Shown here piece by piece: positions 44,701-53,517 of a stretch of DNA of 64,000 nt. The DNA is from JADCCX01 sp051649305 (GTDB taxonomy: Bacteria > Pseudomonadota > Alphaproteobacteria > Rhizobiales > Beijerinckiaceae), in contig JBOFGV010000083.1 of NCBI GenBank assembly GCA_051649305.1, positions 62,001 to 126,000 of the forward strand. The letters are read 5' to 3'. The notes beneath the pieces were generated by a model. The model did not search any database. It was not told where the DNA came from and saw only the letters and a list, made by a program, of their open reading frames with translations. Both the position numbers and the translations under genes were made by a program. Position 1 is the stretch's first letter. The number at the start of each line of letters is the position of its first letter.

Positions 44701-47700
44701 TGCCATTGGCCGTGTCACCAAGGTTGCTGGTGACAGACACGGGGATTGTATCAAAGACAGGACCTGTTGAATGGTTCTGCGGTGCAGTCAGAGTGTACTC
44801 ATAGCTGACATCACCCGTTAGTGGATCAAAGCCTGTGACTTCCAGCACGCCCAATGGCGTGGTGATGATGATCGGGCTTGCAGGCGTCGCTGCAAGCAAT
44901 TGCGCAGGCGTATAAGGCGTGCCTGCAATTGTGACACTGGCAAGCACATCCGGACCAGAGACCACAGCTGTGAACGAGCCAGTGATTGTCTCCCCGGTGC
45001 CTGATGGCGTGGTGCCAACAGGCAGATCAGCCTCCTTCACAGTTCCGTCAACACCAGCGGGGTTGGCCGAGCCAGCGTTGATGATGGCCGGTGTGCCCGT
45101 GATCGAAAGCGTCAGGGTCGCGGTTGACTTCGAGCCGTCTGCGTCGGTGATCTCGTAGGTGAACACATCGTTGAGAGAGTCATTCGGCCCAAGCGCGGAC
45201 ACTGCCGGATTGCCATAGTCTGGTGTGTAGGTGTAGCCACCATTGGCGTTGAGCGTCAACGAACCGAAGAGACCGGGAACCGGCACTCCAACACCGCCAG
45301 CCACTGGCGCACCGTTGCCCACCACAACGCCGCTGACCGGTGCAGCGCCAAGCGCATCAGCACCAGCTGTATCAGCCGTTCCGTCAGACGTGTTCGGATC
45401 ACCTGCTGAAGGTGCGCCTGTCACAACGTTACCAACTGCAATGCTGGACGGATTACCCGGTGTCGAGATGACGCGATCCACATCGTTGGTGGCAACCGGC
45501 GCATCATCAAGGATGGCGATAGCAAGCGTGCCGGGTGTGGTGTTGCCAAGCACATCGACGATGGCCAAAGCGATTGACTCTGTCAGCGGCGCACCGTTGA
45601 CGTTCGGAGCGCTGGTATCCAGCGTGTAGCTATAGGACACTGCGCCGGTCGCGGGGTTGAAGCCGGTGATCGTGATGCTGCCGTATGTCGGGCTGGCAAT
45701 CGTGATCGGTGCCAGTGGTGTCGCGGCCTGCAGCTGGGCAAGTGTAATGACCGTACCACCAACTGACAGTGATGCAATACCATCCTTGTCTGCAATGGTG
45801 AATGTTCCCGTCGCGGTTTCGCCGGTTCCGGTGGGTGATGTGCCTGTCGGCAGATCGCTCTCTTTGACCTGCGCGTCAGTGCCGGCAAGGTTGCCTGCAT
45901 TGTCGGCAAGATTGGTGATTGCGCCGGTGTCATCAACGGGTGCCACTGTCAATGTCAGAACTGCAGTATCGGTGCCGCCCTTTCCGTCGGAAACTGTGTA
46001 GGTGACAGAAGGGACAGGGCCGTTGTATTCAGGGCTCGGCGTAAAGGTATAGCTGCCGTCAGAATTGACGATAAGCTGGCCAACGCCGGGGATCGTTGCA
46101 GTCTGCCCTGGCCCGAATGAGCCGGGCATGCCTGCCACCGTGAACTGGGTAACAACCAGTGGGTCATTGTCAGCATCACTGTCCGGCGTATCATCGGTCA
46201 GCAGGTTGTCCGTCGCGGGCTGGTCCTCTGTAAGGGTCTTCGCATTATCTGTCGCAACCGGCGGATCATTGACTGCACCTACCAAAATCGAGAGTGTTGC
46301 AGTATCGGTGCCGCCCTTGCCATCGGAAATCGTATAGGTAGCAAGAGGAACAGGGCCAGTGTAGTTTGCCGCTGGTGTGAAGGTGTAGGATCCATTGAGC
46401 TGCATGACCAATTGACCAACACCGGGGATTGTCGCTGTCTGCCCAGGCGAGAAGGTTCCCGCAAAACCGGCAACGGTAAACTGAGTCAGTTGCAATGCAT
46501 CGTTGTCAGGGTCCATGTCAGGCGTTCCACCCGTGATGACATTGCCGGAAGCAGGTGTGTCTTCTGCGGTTGTGTTGGTATCGTCTGTCGCCACAGGTGG
46601 ATCGTTAACCGGCGTAATGTTCAGTATCAGCGTCGATGTGTCGGTGCCGCCGTTTCCATCAGAGACAGTGTAGGTGATCACCGGGATAGCACCGGTGTAG
46701 TTTGCAACCGGGGTAAAGCTGTAGCTGCCATCGGCGTTGATTGTGACCGAGCCGACACCGGGGATGCTGATTGCCGATCCAACAGGCTGCGTGCCTGCAA
46801 TCCCTGCAATTGTGAAACCCGTTATGACTGGCGCATCGCCGTCTGCATCAGTGGCGTTGGCGAGCAAATCGCCTGCTGCGCCATCAGCTACTGTCAGCAC
46901 TGTATCTTCTGTAACCGTGTTGGTTTCATTGCCGTCAACAGGTGGATCATTCACATCGCGGAATGAGGAATCCGTCACCAGTGGCACGGCATTCGAGCCG
47001 GATGCATTGAGGGCGGGAACGCCTGACAACGCGATTGCAGCTGCCGTACGGTTCTCATCATTGACGTCAAAGCCGTCTGTGGTGCTGGCACCCTCGAAGA
47101 CATCAAACAGTCCATCTCCATCAGCATCGTTGGCTGCCGTCGACAGACCTGTTGCTGCCGTTGTCGGACCCGCTGTTCCGCGTTCAGCGGCGTCAAGCTT
47201 GCCATCGTTGTCACTGTCTGTATCAAGATAGTCAGCGCTATCTGTACTGTCAGTGTTGACCGGTATCAGACCATTGGAGCCGATTGCACCTGTTGTCCGC
47301 GTAGCATCATAGCGGTCATCCAGACCATCGTTGTCGGTATCAAGCATCGCTGCACCTGTGCCGGATGGCGCGATGTAGCCCGCCGTTGTTTGCGCTTCGA
47401 CATTGTCAGTGATGCCGTCGTTGTCAGAGTCGATATCGAGATGGTCGGAGATACCATCGTTGTCACTGTCGATACCTGCAGCAATTCTGTCGACTGCGTT
47501 CGGGAAATTCACCGGTGACTTCATATTGATCTGGAACCCGGCGGAGTCACCGGTGGTCTCAAACCGGATGACGAAGCTGTCGCGGTTGACATAGCTGAAA
47601 CGGATCGTATCTGGAGGAACAAGCGTATCAGGGATATTGTCCGCAGTCGATGTGGCCACAATCCGCCCCGGTGTGCCAATTTCAGCAACGGTCAACGTCG

Positions 47701-49981
47701 TGTTTGCGTCAACGGTATAGGCAGTAATCTCATCAAGACTTGCGGATACCCTCTCCGTGCGTCGGCCCGGAGCCTTGTCAAGATCACCATTGTCGACAGA
47801 GAACGTCGCAATCAGCGGATCTCCGGTACCGCCAGCGAGCAACGTTGTGAGATTACTTGACGTTTCGAAGAGCTCGAACTTTACTTCAGCACTCTCGTAG
47901 GTGTTAAAGTCGGTATTCCCGCTCACCACACGCACCCGGGGCTGGCCGTCGAGCGTAGCCCAGGTAACCGTGGTCGGGCCGCCAGAGTTGCCAACGATAT
48001 CCGTTACTGTGCCACGCAGATAACCGACGACAATGCTGGGGTTTCCGGGGTCCACAAGCTCATATACAGCGATACTCCCGACGCCCTGACCGCTCGTACC
48101 TGTTGGAGTGCGCACTGTTGGTGTGATGGCGAATTCACGCCCGTTGACCGCGAAAGCGGATGCCAAAGCGGTTCTGCCTTCTGTAACGTCTGTCACTCCA
48201 TCATTATCGTCATCGATGTCGTTGACGTCAGCAACCTCATCGTTGTCGGTATCGAGCTGCACAGTGATGGAGGCCGTTGCTGTTGATGTAGCTCCGCTCG
48301 GATCAGCAACAGCGTAGCTGAATGACGCTGGCCCCATGTAGTTTGCATTAGGCACAAAGGTGAAGGCCCCTGTCGTCCCATTGGTAATGGTAAGTGTGCC
48401 ATTGGCGATGGCGATGGGTGTGCCGACAGTAAAGGCAACGCCATTCACAGCTGTAATCGCCAGTGCGTCACCCTGCGGATCGGCATCTGCACCGGACCCA
48501 TTGTTGGCAAAGAGATTGCCATTGAGAGTTGTATTGGCCAGCATTGTAAAGGCGTCATCCCGCGCAACCGGAGGTGGTTCCACAGTCAGGGCTATCTCAA
48601 TGCCATCAGCAGCAGCCCCCTCTACGCCAGCGCCGCTTACCGTGAAGCTCAGCGATGTAAAGGTGCCGTTGACACGGATGGAGCCTGCGGCCGTGCTGTT
48701 CAATGCATTGGTTGAGGCTTCGCCAGAAACGCCCGTTGTTGCCATCACAGTGTTTGGCGTGCGCTGGAATGTTGTCGACGTCACCTCGAGATGGTCCACG
48801 CCCGCTAGTTTCGTCAGCGTTGCACCCGGCGTATTCAATGTCCAAAGAGATGAGTTTGATCTGGAATCCGTACCTATTGTTCCGTTGCCGCCAAGCCGGT
48901 CAATGTGGATGATTGGGTTGGCAATCGCGGTCGAGAAAGTGATCGTCACTGTCATTGGAACATCATCCGCCGCTGCATCGGGTTGCGGTGCTCCTGCTGC
49001 GACCTCGGGTGTTGTGTCCCAGGTATAGGTGAAGCCAAGGGCAGGATCAGCCGCAGCCCCATTCGCGAAGAAGGCAGTGGTTGTGTTCAGAGTCTGCGGC
49101 ACTGCGTTCAATGAAACAAGGCCACCTGCGCCAACCGAGAACGTCATGGTTGTTGTTACACTGGCAGTCGTATTGGTTGCTGTCGTACCCGCAACACTCC
49201 AGTTGCCTGTGTTGGTAAGACTAAGCACGCCGCTCCAGGTTTCAGCGCGAAGACCACCTGTCTCGATCAAGCCAGTGTCAACCTCGAGATCCCAGTCACC
49301 ACCAAGACCCGTGAGGTCATCAGAAGCCGCAACATCTGCACCGGTGATCCCGGCAATGGTTTGAACCAAAGTGCGGCCAGCCTCGTTTGATGCAACATCA
49401 CAGCCATAGACAAGAATGTCGGCATCAGCAGACAGGCTGCGGCCGATGGTCTCCAGCGCTGCGCGGTGCTCTGCTCCGGCGGAGGCGACCGTTAATGTGC
49501 CAGACCCCAGATGGACTTCACCTGCTTCACCATGGGAGAGGATATGAACCGCATCAATGCCGCCACGGCCATTAAGGATATCCGCCATCTGGCGCAAACC
49601 ATCTTGCCCCGCTGACAGCACATGCACCTCGGCACCTGCGGGTGCGGCTGCCTTCAGTGTGTCGATATCGGCAAGCGAACCATTGATGAAGACAATCTCC
49701 TGCCGGGGCTGCTCAACTGGCTGGGGCAAAGGTGGCGAGGCCACGGGTGCCACGTCAGCTTCTGTGGAGACACCAGCACCTGTGTTATCACCACCTATGT
49801 AGCAGACAGCAAGCGGCGCATCGTCAGCCGCATCAAACGACGCGTCAAAAACGAGCCTTGGTTCAAGCAGCTCGATTCCGGGCTTGGCTGCCACATCAAG
49901 GGATGGCAGCTTTGTCCGCTGTTCCATACCCTTGGCGGAATTGGCACTCTTTGTTTTTCTGGTTTTCGCAAGGGTCGACAT
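41723..49981 (-). CDS. Giant LEPR-motif/DUF4347 repeat protein (adhesin-like), 2752 residues
   Basis: No standard signal peptide is visible. A LEPR-x-x-F motif lies at 39-45, like the LEPR-XLL motif of large bacterial repeat proteins. A DUF4347 domain covers about 92-252, with an HG at His150 and a Cys at 194. Asp-rich thrombospondin-3-like segments occur at about 576-600 and 837-950 (DSDNDGISD type, probable calcium sites). Many cadherin/VCBS-like and putative-Ig (PPGLxIDPxTGxISG) repeats fill about 1005-2570. The last 180 residues are non-repetitive. No RTX nonapeptides or type I C-terminal signal are visible. ATG 49981 has AAGGA about 10 bases upstream; a TTG at 50017 is the alternative. 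It is the presumed cargo of the export genes upstream. Confidence 0.85.
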   Translation of the reverse strand: MSTLAKTRKTKSANSAKGMEQRTKLPSLDVAAKPGIELLEPRLVFDASFDAADDAPLAVCYIGGDNTGAGVSTEADVAPVASPPLPQPVEQPRQEIVFINGSLADIDTLKAAAPAGAEVHVLSAGQDGLRQMADILNGRGGIDAVHILSHGEAGEVHLGSGTLTVASAGAEHRAALETIGRSLSADADILVYGCDVASNEAGRTLVQTIAGITGADVAASDDLTGLGGDWDLEVDTGLIETGGLRAETWSGVLSLTNTGNWSVAGTTATNTTASVTTTMTFSVGAGGLVSLNAVPQTLNTTTAFFANGAAADPALGFTYTWDTTPEVAAGAPQPDAAADDVPMTVTITFSTAIANPIIHIDRLGGNGTIGTDSRSNSSLWTLNTPGATLTKLAGVDHLEVTSTTFQRTPNTVMATTGVSGEASTNALNSTAAGSIRVNGTFTSLSFTVSGAGVEGAAADGIEIALTVEPPPVARDDAFTMLANTTLNGNLFANNGSGADADPQGDALAITAVNGVAFTVGTPIAIANGTLTITNGTTGAFTFVPNANYMGPASFSYAVADPSGATSTATASITVQLDTDNDEVADVNDIDDDNDGVTDVTEGRTALASAFAVNGREFAITPTVRTPTGTSGQGVGSIAVYELVDPGNPSIVVGYLRGTVTDIVGNSGGPTTVTWATLDGQPRVRVVSGNTDFNTYESAEVKFELFETSSNLTTLLAGGTGDPLIATFSVDNGDLDKAPGRRTERVSASLDEITAYTVDANTTLTVAEIGTPGRIVATSTADNIPDTLVPPDTIRFSYVNRDSFVIRFETTGDSAGFQINMKSPVNFPNAVDRIAAGIDSDNDGISDHLDIDSDNDGITDNVEAQTTAGYIAPSGTGAAMLDTDNDGLDDRYDATRTTGAIGSNGLIPVNTDSTDSADYLDTDSDNDGKLDAAERGTAGPTTAATGLSTAANDADGDGLFDVFEGASTTDGFDVNDENRTAAAIALSGVPALNASGSNAVPLVTDSSFRDVNDPPVDGNETNTVTEDTVLTVADGAAGDLLANATDADGDAPVITGFTIAGIAGTQPVGSAISIPGVGSVTINADGSYSFTPVANYTGAIPVITYTVSDGNGGTDTSTLILNITPVNDPPVATDDTNTTAEDTPASGNVITGGTPDMDPDNDALQLTQFTVAGFAGTFSPGQTATIPGVGQLVMQLNGSYTFTPAANYTGPVPLATYTISDGKGGTDTATLSILVGAVNDPPVATDNAKTLTEDQPATDNLLTDDTPDSDADNDPLVVTQFTVAGMPGSFGPGQTATIPGVGQLIVNSDGSYTFTPSPEYNGPVPSVTYTVSDGKGGTDTAVLTLTVAPVDDTGAITNLADNAGNLAGTDAQVKESDLPTGTSPTGTGETATGTFTIADKDGIASLSVGGTVITLAQLQAATPLAPITIASPTYGSITITGFNPATGAVSYSYTLDTSAPNVNGAPLTESIALAIVDVLGNTTPGTLAIAILDDAPVATNDVDRVISTPGNPSSIAVGNVVTGAPSAGDPNTSDGTADTAGADALGAAPVSGVVVGNGAPVAGGVGVPVPGLFGSLTLNANGGYTYTPDYGNPAVSALGPNDSLNDVFTYEITDADGSKSTATLTLSITGTPAIINAGSANPAGVDGTVKEADLPVGTTPSGTGETITGSFTAVVSGPDVLASVTIAGTPYTPAQLLAATPASPIIITTPLGVLEVTGFDPLTGDVSYEYTLTAPQNHSTGPVFDTIPVSVTSNLGDTANGNLRFAVADDAPLATNDADTVSENGTAPATGNVFTGVDASGGDPNITDGTADNAGADAPANPVTAVGAGTGAPASAPGAAVAGLYGTLTLNGDGSYSYQPNRTDPVVNALTTGQSLTDVFTYEITDADGDKVTATLTVAIIGVNDPVVMVDPQNPGVPGLPTPAPDPLNVIPDITAPDSTSPPQILVSDYIRDPESGPVTYDATGLPPGLIIDPATGLISGVLPIDASQGGPNGDGVYPVTVTITDNGGNVTTTTITYTITNPPPVALNDAATVTEDITATGNLLDNDSDPDGDPLAVTGFTVPGLAGTFLPGSTATMPGVGTLTIAADGGWSFTPSPNYDGPVPPVTYTITDKDGALATAVLTLTMQPVNDAPVVVDPTNPGTPLNPVPTPDPQNIIPDVTAPDSTTPPVIDVSDYIRDPEGDPLTYETDGLPPGLTIDPVTGVISGDLPNDASQGGPNGDGVYPVTVTVTDIAGNKTTTTITYTVTNPPPVAVDDSNTVSEDGPPVVGSVLVGPGADSDPDGDPLTVVSASWNGQPVPIGQPFVLPNGAVLTLNPDGTYSFDPGTAYDALPVGETALEAIQYVITDADGAQATASLTLTIVGVNDAPKLVDPNNPGNPNPDPLVLLTPNIALDSTPVVIRAGDVFVDPEGRPLTFDATGMPPGLSIDPVTGVISGVIGADASQGGPNGDGIYPITLIVRDPDGGVREVTFPFTALNPPPVALNNQARADRPNTPVTIDVLPNDSDPDGDNLTIVEATSPDGEVIIESDGRIRFIPSRGFSGSAVITYTIADGHGGFATATVIVDVPPEDNHIAPSAPLWPMDMLDGKPAGQSPFPGTGYIVLDALRWNGSADDILARFKRDAESPLHSTLSDVATRTFLGTSIARVSADTPSGEKLWVETMMHERQFVLKVWQEDSNGKRSMVDYRLITDRDLRWLERLGRDIHGGVPPVTQDRVELDVEAVMASGEVVRRQLVIEPRLGQVRLQEPELSH
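43232..44593 (-). repeat. Two 681-bp tandem units in the giant gene
   Basis: The stretch starting with TAGGTGATCGTGGTTGT at 43251 recurs at 43932, exactly 681 bases (227 codons) apart. Each unit pairs a putative-Ig repeat (SDYIRDPE, PPGL.IDP.TG.ISG, DASQGGPNGDGVYPVTVT) with a cadherin-like repeat. A third, more diverged partial copy lies at 42550-42870. This indicates recent in-frame segment duplication. Edges are approximate. Confidence 0.75.
45969..46976 (-). repeat. Three 336-bp tandem cadherin/VCBS units in the giant gene
   Basis: TCGGTGCCGCC begins at 45969, 46305 and 46641, exactly 336 bases (112 codons) apart. The translated units share the pattern TxAEDxP, then FTVAGxxGxF, GQTATIPGVGQL, GSYTFTPxxxYxGPVP and TYTVSDGKGGTDTA. 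The exact period shows in-frame duplication. Outer edges are approximate. Confidence 0.8.
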
Positions 49982-50013
49982 GGCAGCTGGTCCTTTGGTG
50001 CTTTTGGTCTGTT

Positions 50014-52122
50014 TCAAACGCCGCTTTCGCGGACAAGAATGGAAAAGGCTCTTCTGAGCCCGCGGGCAGCGAGGCTTTCTGTCGCCGCTGTGATGTGGAT
50101 TGTTCCGCGTTGGGCGAGCATGGGTGCATCGCCTTCGCCACGGAATGTCAGGAGATAGGCGGCGCCTGTTGCGACTGCGCGACCTTTGCCATCCATGCTG
50201 GCTGGCGTGTCGCCGCCAAAGGATTCAGCCAGTGCAGCTGGCTCTATGACAGCGCTGGAGGATGCTGCTTTCTGGATCAGCGTGAGATGCCGTCTCGGCT
50301 GCAGGGCATCTTCCGCAATGAAAGTGGCTGAAGCACCCTCGGTCAGTCGCCCTGTCTGGATCGCATCGCCCATGCCCCGCGCAGACACAGTTCCATGGCC
50401 GCCAATCAGCAGAATACGATCCTTGGGGGAGACCATGCGCCCGGCATGAATCTGCTGGTCAAGATGGATCACGCGCCCGTCGATCGGCGCACGCAGGCGC
50501 AGCACATCCTGCTCAGCCGCAAGGCCGCGCAAGCGCAACGCAAGGGTCTGCTCTTCCTGCAGCAACACCTGCCTCTGGGCGCGCTCCTGACTGTCAGCAC
50601 CTCCCCGCGCCAGCCGCGCCTGCACCAGTGCGAGGCGCTTGCTTGCAAGATCAATCTGATGGGCAATGATCGGGGATTCGAGTTCTGCGAGAAGATCCCC
50701 GCGCCGCACCTCGGCACCTGCTGTTACATGCAGATTGACAATCTTTGCAGCCTCGGGAGCATGCAGCCGCGCTGTCTCGCCAGGCTCGATGACTGCCTTC
50801 ACGCGCACACTGCCGGAAAGCGGCAGAAACATCACGAGGCCAATAAGGAGCAAGGCACAAGCGCTGCGCAAACCCGGACCACGCCAGCGGATTTCATCGC
50901 TGCGGGCACGCCAGATTTTCAGCTCGGCTGAGAGGGGCTTGAGGATAAACCAAGCGATCTCGATGGCAAAAAGCAGGATGCCCAGAATCTTGAAGGTCAT
51001 GTGGTAAACGAGCACTGCAAGCCCGAGGAAGAAGAAGAACCGGTAAGTCGCCGTCAGCGCACCAAACAGTGCCAATGCCCCGATGGACAGTCCTGCCGTC
51101 TCCTTCGGCGCAGCATCTGCAAAGCCGAGCAGATGCCGCCGCAAAAGCCATGTCATCGCGGCAAAGGCCTTGGCGTGGAGATTTGGAATGCGCAACCAGT
51201 CCGACAGCAGGAAGTAACCATCGAACCGCATGAACGGGCTGAGGTTGACGAAGATGCTGGCAGCCATGCTGCCAAAGGCGACGAAGAAACAAAGGCTCCG
51301 CATCAGGCCATCAGGCAGGAAAACCCACAGCAGCAAGGCGGCTGCCGCCAGCATCATCTCGGCCTGAAATCCGGCTGCCGCAATCTCCATGCGCCGCCTG
51401 CGATCAGGCAATCGCCAGGCATCGGAAACATCGGTGTAGAACAGCGGTGCACCCAGCACGATCATCACGCCGGCATTGGGCACTCGGCAGCCATGACGCA
51501 TCGCGATATGGCCGTGGCCAATCTCGTGCCAGACTTTCACCAGCAGCAATGTGAGGCCCAGACCCGCCAAAGCATAGGCGTTGGCCAGTCCAGTGAAAGC
51601 GGCTGAAAGTTCAGCCCACTGGCGGCTTGCGAGCCAGAGTGCAACGAGTGTGACCAGGGCCGTTGCAACCAGACCCGCTTTTGAAAAAAGCAGATCAAGT
51701 ACAGGCGCAAAGCGGCGCAGCATGGCTTCTGGCGAGACCAGCGGAATACGAATCGAAATCCAGTTGTGAAGCAACCAGTTGAGGCCGCTCTTCTTCCCAT
51801 TGGCTGCAGCTGTGGCAAGCTTGTCCACCGCAGCTGAACCCTGAGGCATGAGCCAGCCACTGCGGCCAGCGCTCTCGACAAGCTGCTGCAGCGAGGCAGC
51901 GGAAAAAGATGCGCCAAGCCGCGCCCCTGCCAGCGTCATAACGGCCACAGGATCGCGTGACAGCCGCCAGCACTTCAGCAGTACCGCCGTCTGAAAATCA
52001 ATCTTCGCATAACGATGGCTGACAGGATCGTAGAGAATATGCTGTGTGCCCTCATCCAGCAGCCTGAGTTCTGGCCTGAGAGCAGGTAGGGTTTGGGGTG
52101 AAGCCGGAAGCGCTGTCGCCAT
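50014..52122 (-). CDS. PqqD-like/M50 metalloprotease/HlyD hybrid membrane protein
   Basis: The 702-residue protein has three parts. Residues about 15-95 resemble a PqqD/RRE-type winged domain (HILYDPVSHRYAKIDFQTAVLL). Residues about 150-430 form a multi-span membrane region with a site-2-protease-like HEIGH (His199, Glu200, His203) and the second motif NLSPFMRFDG, which supplies Asp301. From about 440 there is an HlyD-type adaptor with a lipoyl-like and coiled-coil region. Both zinc motifs are intact. Such hybrids could bind a leader, cleave or gate a substrate, and link to TolC. The gene starts at ATG 52122, sharing a base with the upstream stop. Confidence 0.85.
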   Translation of the reverse strand: MATALPASPQTLPALRPELRLLDEGTQHILYDPVSHRYAKIDFQTAVLLKCWRLSRDPVAVMTLAGARLGASFSAASLQQLVESAGRSGWLMPQGSAAVDKLATAAANGKKSGLNWLLHNWISIRIPLVSPEAMLRRFAPVLDLLFSKAGLVATALVTLVALWLASRQWAELSAAFTGLANAYALAGLGLTLLLVKVWHEIGHGHIAMRHGCRVPNAGVMIVLGAPLFYTDVSDAWRLPDRRRRMEIAAAGFQAEMMLAAAALLLWVFLPDGLMRSLCFFVAFGSMAASIFVNLSPFMRFDGYFLLSDWLRIPNLHAKAFAAMTWLLRRHLLGFADAAPKETAGLSIGALALFGALTATYRFFFFLGLAVLVYHMTFKILGILLFAIEIAWFILKPLSAELKIWRARSDEIRWRGPGLRSACALLLIGLVMFLPLSGSVRVKAVIEPGETARLHAPEAAKIVNLHVTAGAEVRRGDLLAELESPIIAHQIDLASKRLALVQARLARGGADSQERAQRQVLLQEEQTLALRLRGLAAEQDVLRLRAPIDGRVIHLDQQIHAGRMVSPKDRILLIGGHGTVSARGMGDAIQTGRLTEGASATFIAEDALQPRRHLTLIQKAASSSAVIEPAALAESFGGDTPASMDGKGRAVATGAAYLLTFRGEGDAPMLAQRGTIHITAATESLAARGLRRAFSILVRESGV

Positions 52123-53498
52123 CACAGACCCGCCCATTGACGGAAAGACGAAATGGGACGGCGCAACAAAAACAGCCCGAGCGGTACAGTTTCGCCACGG
52201 ATATGTGCAGTGCCCCGCACCCCAAGCGGCGGCGTTGCATCATCAACCAGCTTTGCCTGCAATACGAAGGCAAGGCCTTTGCCTTCGATAAAGCGCGGCT
52301 CGTGGTTGATACGGGTCACCTCGGCAGCAAGGGGCGCAAGCGGGGCTGTATCAAGGAATACCGAAACACGCTGGCCAATCTGCATCGCGATGGCATCTTC
52401 GACCGGGAGTTCGAGTTGCGCCTCTACGCGTGAGGGATCACCAATCTCGAGAATGCGCTCACCGGTCGCAACCGGGCGACCGATCCAGTCCCGGCGATCA
52501 CCATAGAGGGCAACACCGGCGCGTGGGGCAAGCACACGGCTGCGCTTCAACTGGTCCAGCGCAAAGTCCCGCTCCGCCCGCTTCAGATCCCGCTCCGCTT
52601 CAACCACCGCAAGCTCGCGCTTGGCATCAATGTTCGAAAGCGCCGCAAGGCTGACGCGCTTGAATTTTGCATCAGCGACAGCAAGCTCTGCATCGGCGTT
52701 GTCCGCTTTGGAACTCAGCTGCAATTCGGCATAGCGCAGCAGTGGCTGGCCAGCCGACACCGCATCATTGGGCCGAACCATGATGTCGTCGATCACGCCA
52801 TCAACAGGGGCAGCCACGACCATTGGCTCAATGCTGACAATACGTGCGGGAGCAAGAGCGGTCATCGGCACAGGGATGAGGGCAAGGGCTGCCAGCACAA
52901 GCAGAGAAGCACCGGCAACAATGGCCCGTCGGCTGCCCGCAATCACGCGCTGTGCCACAGGCTGCTGCGCTGCCCAGGCATGAGCCGCCGTATCAGCAAG
53001 GCGCAGGAGGTTGTCGATGACACCAGAGCGCAGCGGTGCCACCGGGAAGAGCAGCAATGCGCCCAGCATCCGCTCTTTCCACACAAGTGGCAGAACAAGC
53101 ATCTGATGCGGGTGCTCGCTTCCCTCAACCTCCGAGAAGAACGGCTCCGGCCTTGCATTAGCATCAAACTGGACGACAAGACGCGAAGCAACATTTTTCG
53201 CCAAAGCCTGCGCTGCGGGACCATGGGCATCCACCTGTGCCGCAGCGGTTGCAGCAGTCAGCTTCAGACGACCGTCAACGGTCGCCGAAAAACACATGGC
53301 CCGCTCGATCGCACCCAGACCGCACACCTCATTCACCAACAGTGTTTGCAGCACCTCTGGCTTGTCTGCCTGCCGCAACCGGGCTTCCAGCAGCGCCAGT
53401 GCAGCAAGGCCGGGCGGCAAAACCGGATCAGGCCTTGTCGTTGCCGCAACAATGCGGGGCGCAGACAGTCGCGGCAGAGGGTGTGGGTCTGGCTTCAT
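52122..53498 (-). CDS. HlyD-family periplasmic adaptor with cytoplasmic GAF-like domain
   Basis: The 458-residue protein has an N-terminal GAF-like region at about 30-180 (LVNEVCGLGAIERAMCFSATVDGRL, LVLPLVWKERMLGALLLFP), one membrane span at about 190-212, then an HlyD/membrane-fusion portion. That portion has a lipoyl half (VVAAPVDGVIDDIMVRPND), a helical hairpin (AVVEAERDLKRAERDFALDQL) and a second lipoyl half (VLAPRAGVALYG). Adaptors of this kind bridge inner-membrane parts to TolC. A GAF-like sensor on an adaptor is unusual and suggests ligand control. It starts 19 bases after the TolC-like stop. Confidence 0.83.
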   Translation of the reverse strand: MKPDPHPLPRLSAPRIVAATTRPDPVLPPGLAALALLEARLRQADKPEVLQTLLVNEVCGLGAIERAMCFSATVDGRLKLTAATAAAQVDAHGPAAQALAKNVASRLVVQFDANARPEPFFSEVEGSEHPHQMLVLPLVWKERMLGALLLFPVAPLRSGVIDNLLRLADTAAHAWAAQQPVAQRVIAGSRRAIVAGASLLVLAALALIPVPMTALAPARIVSIEPMVVAAPVDGVIDDIMVRPNDAVSAGQPLLRYAELQLSSKADNADAELAVADAKFKRVSLAALSNIDAKRELAVVEAERDLKRAERDFALDQLKRSRVLAPRAGVALYGDRRDWIGRPVATGERILEIGDPSRVEAQLELPVEDAIAMQIGQRVSVFLDTAPLAPLAAEVTRINHEPRFIEGKGLAFVLQAKLVDDATPPLGVRGTAHIRGETVPLGLFLLRRPISSFRQWAGL

Positions 53499-53517
53499 GA
53501 CTGTTCAGGGGGCCGGT

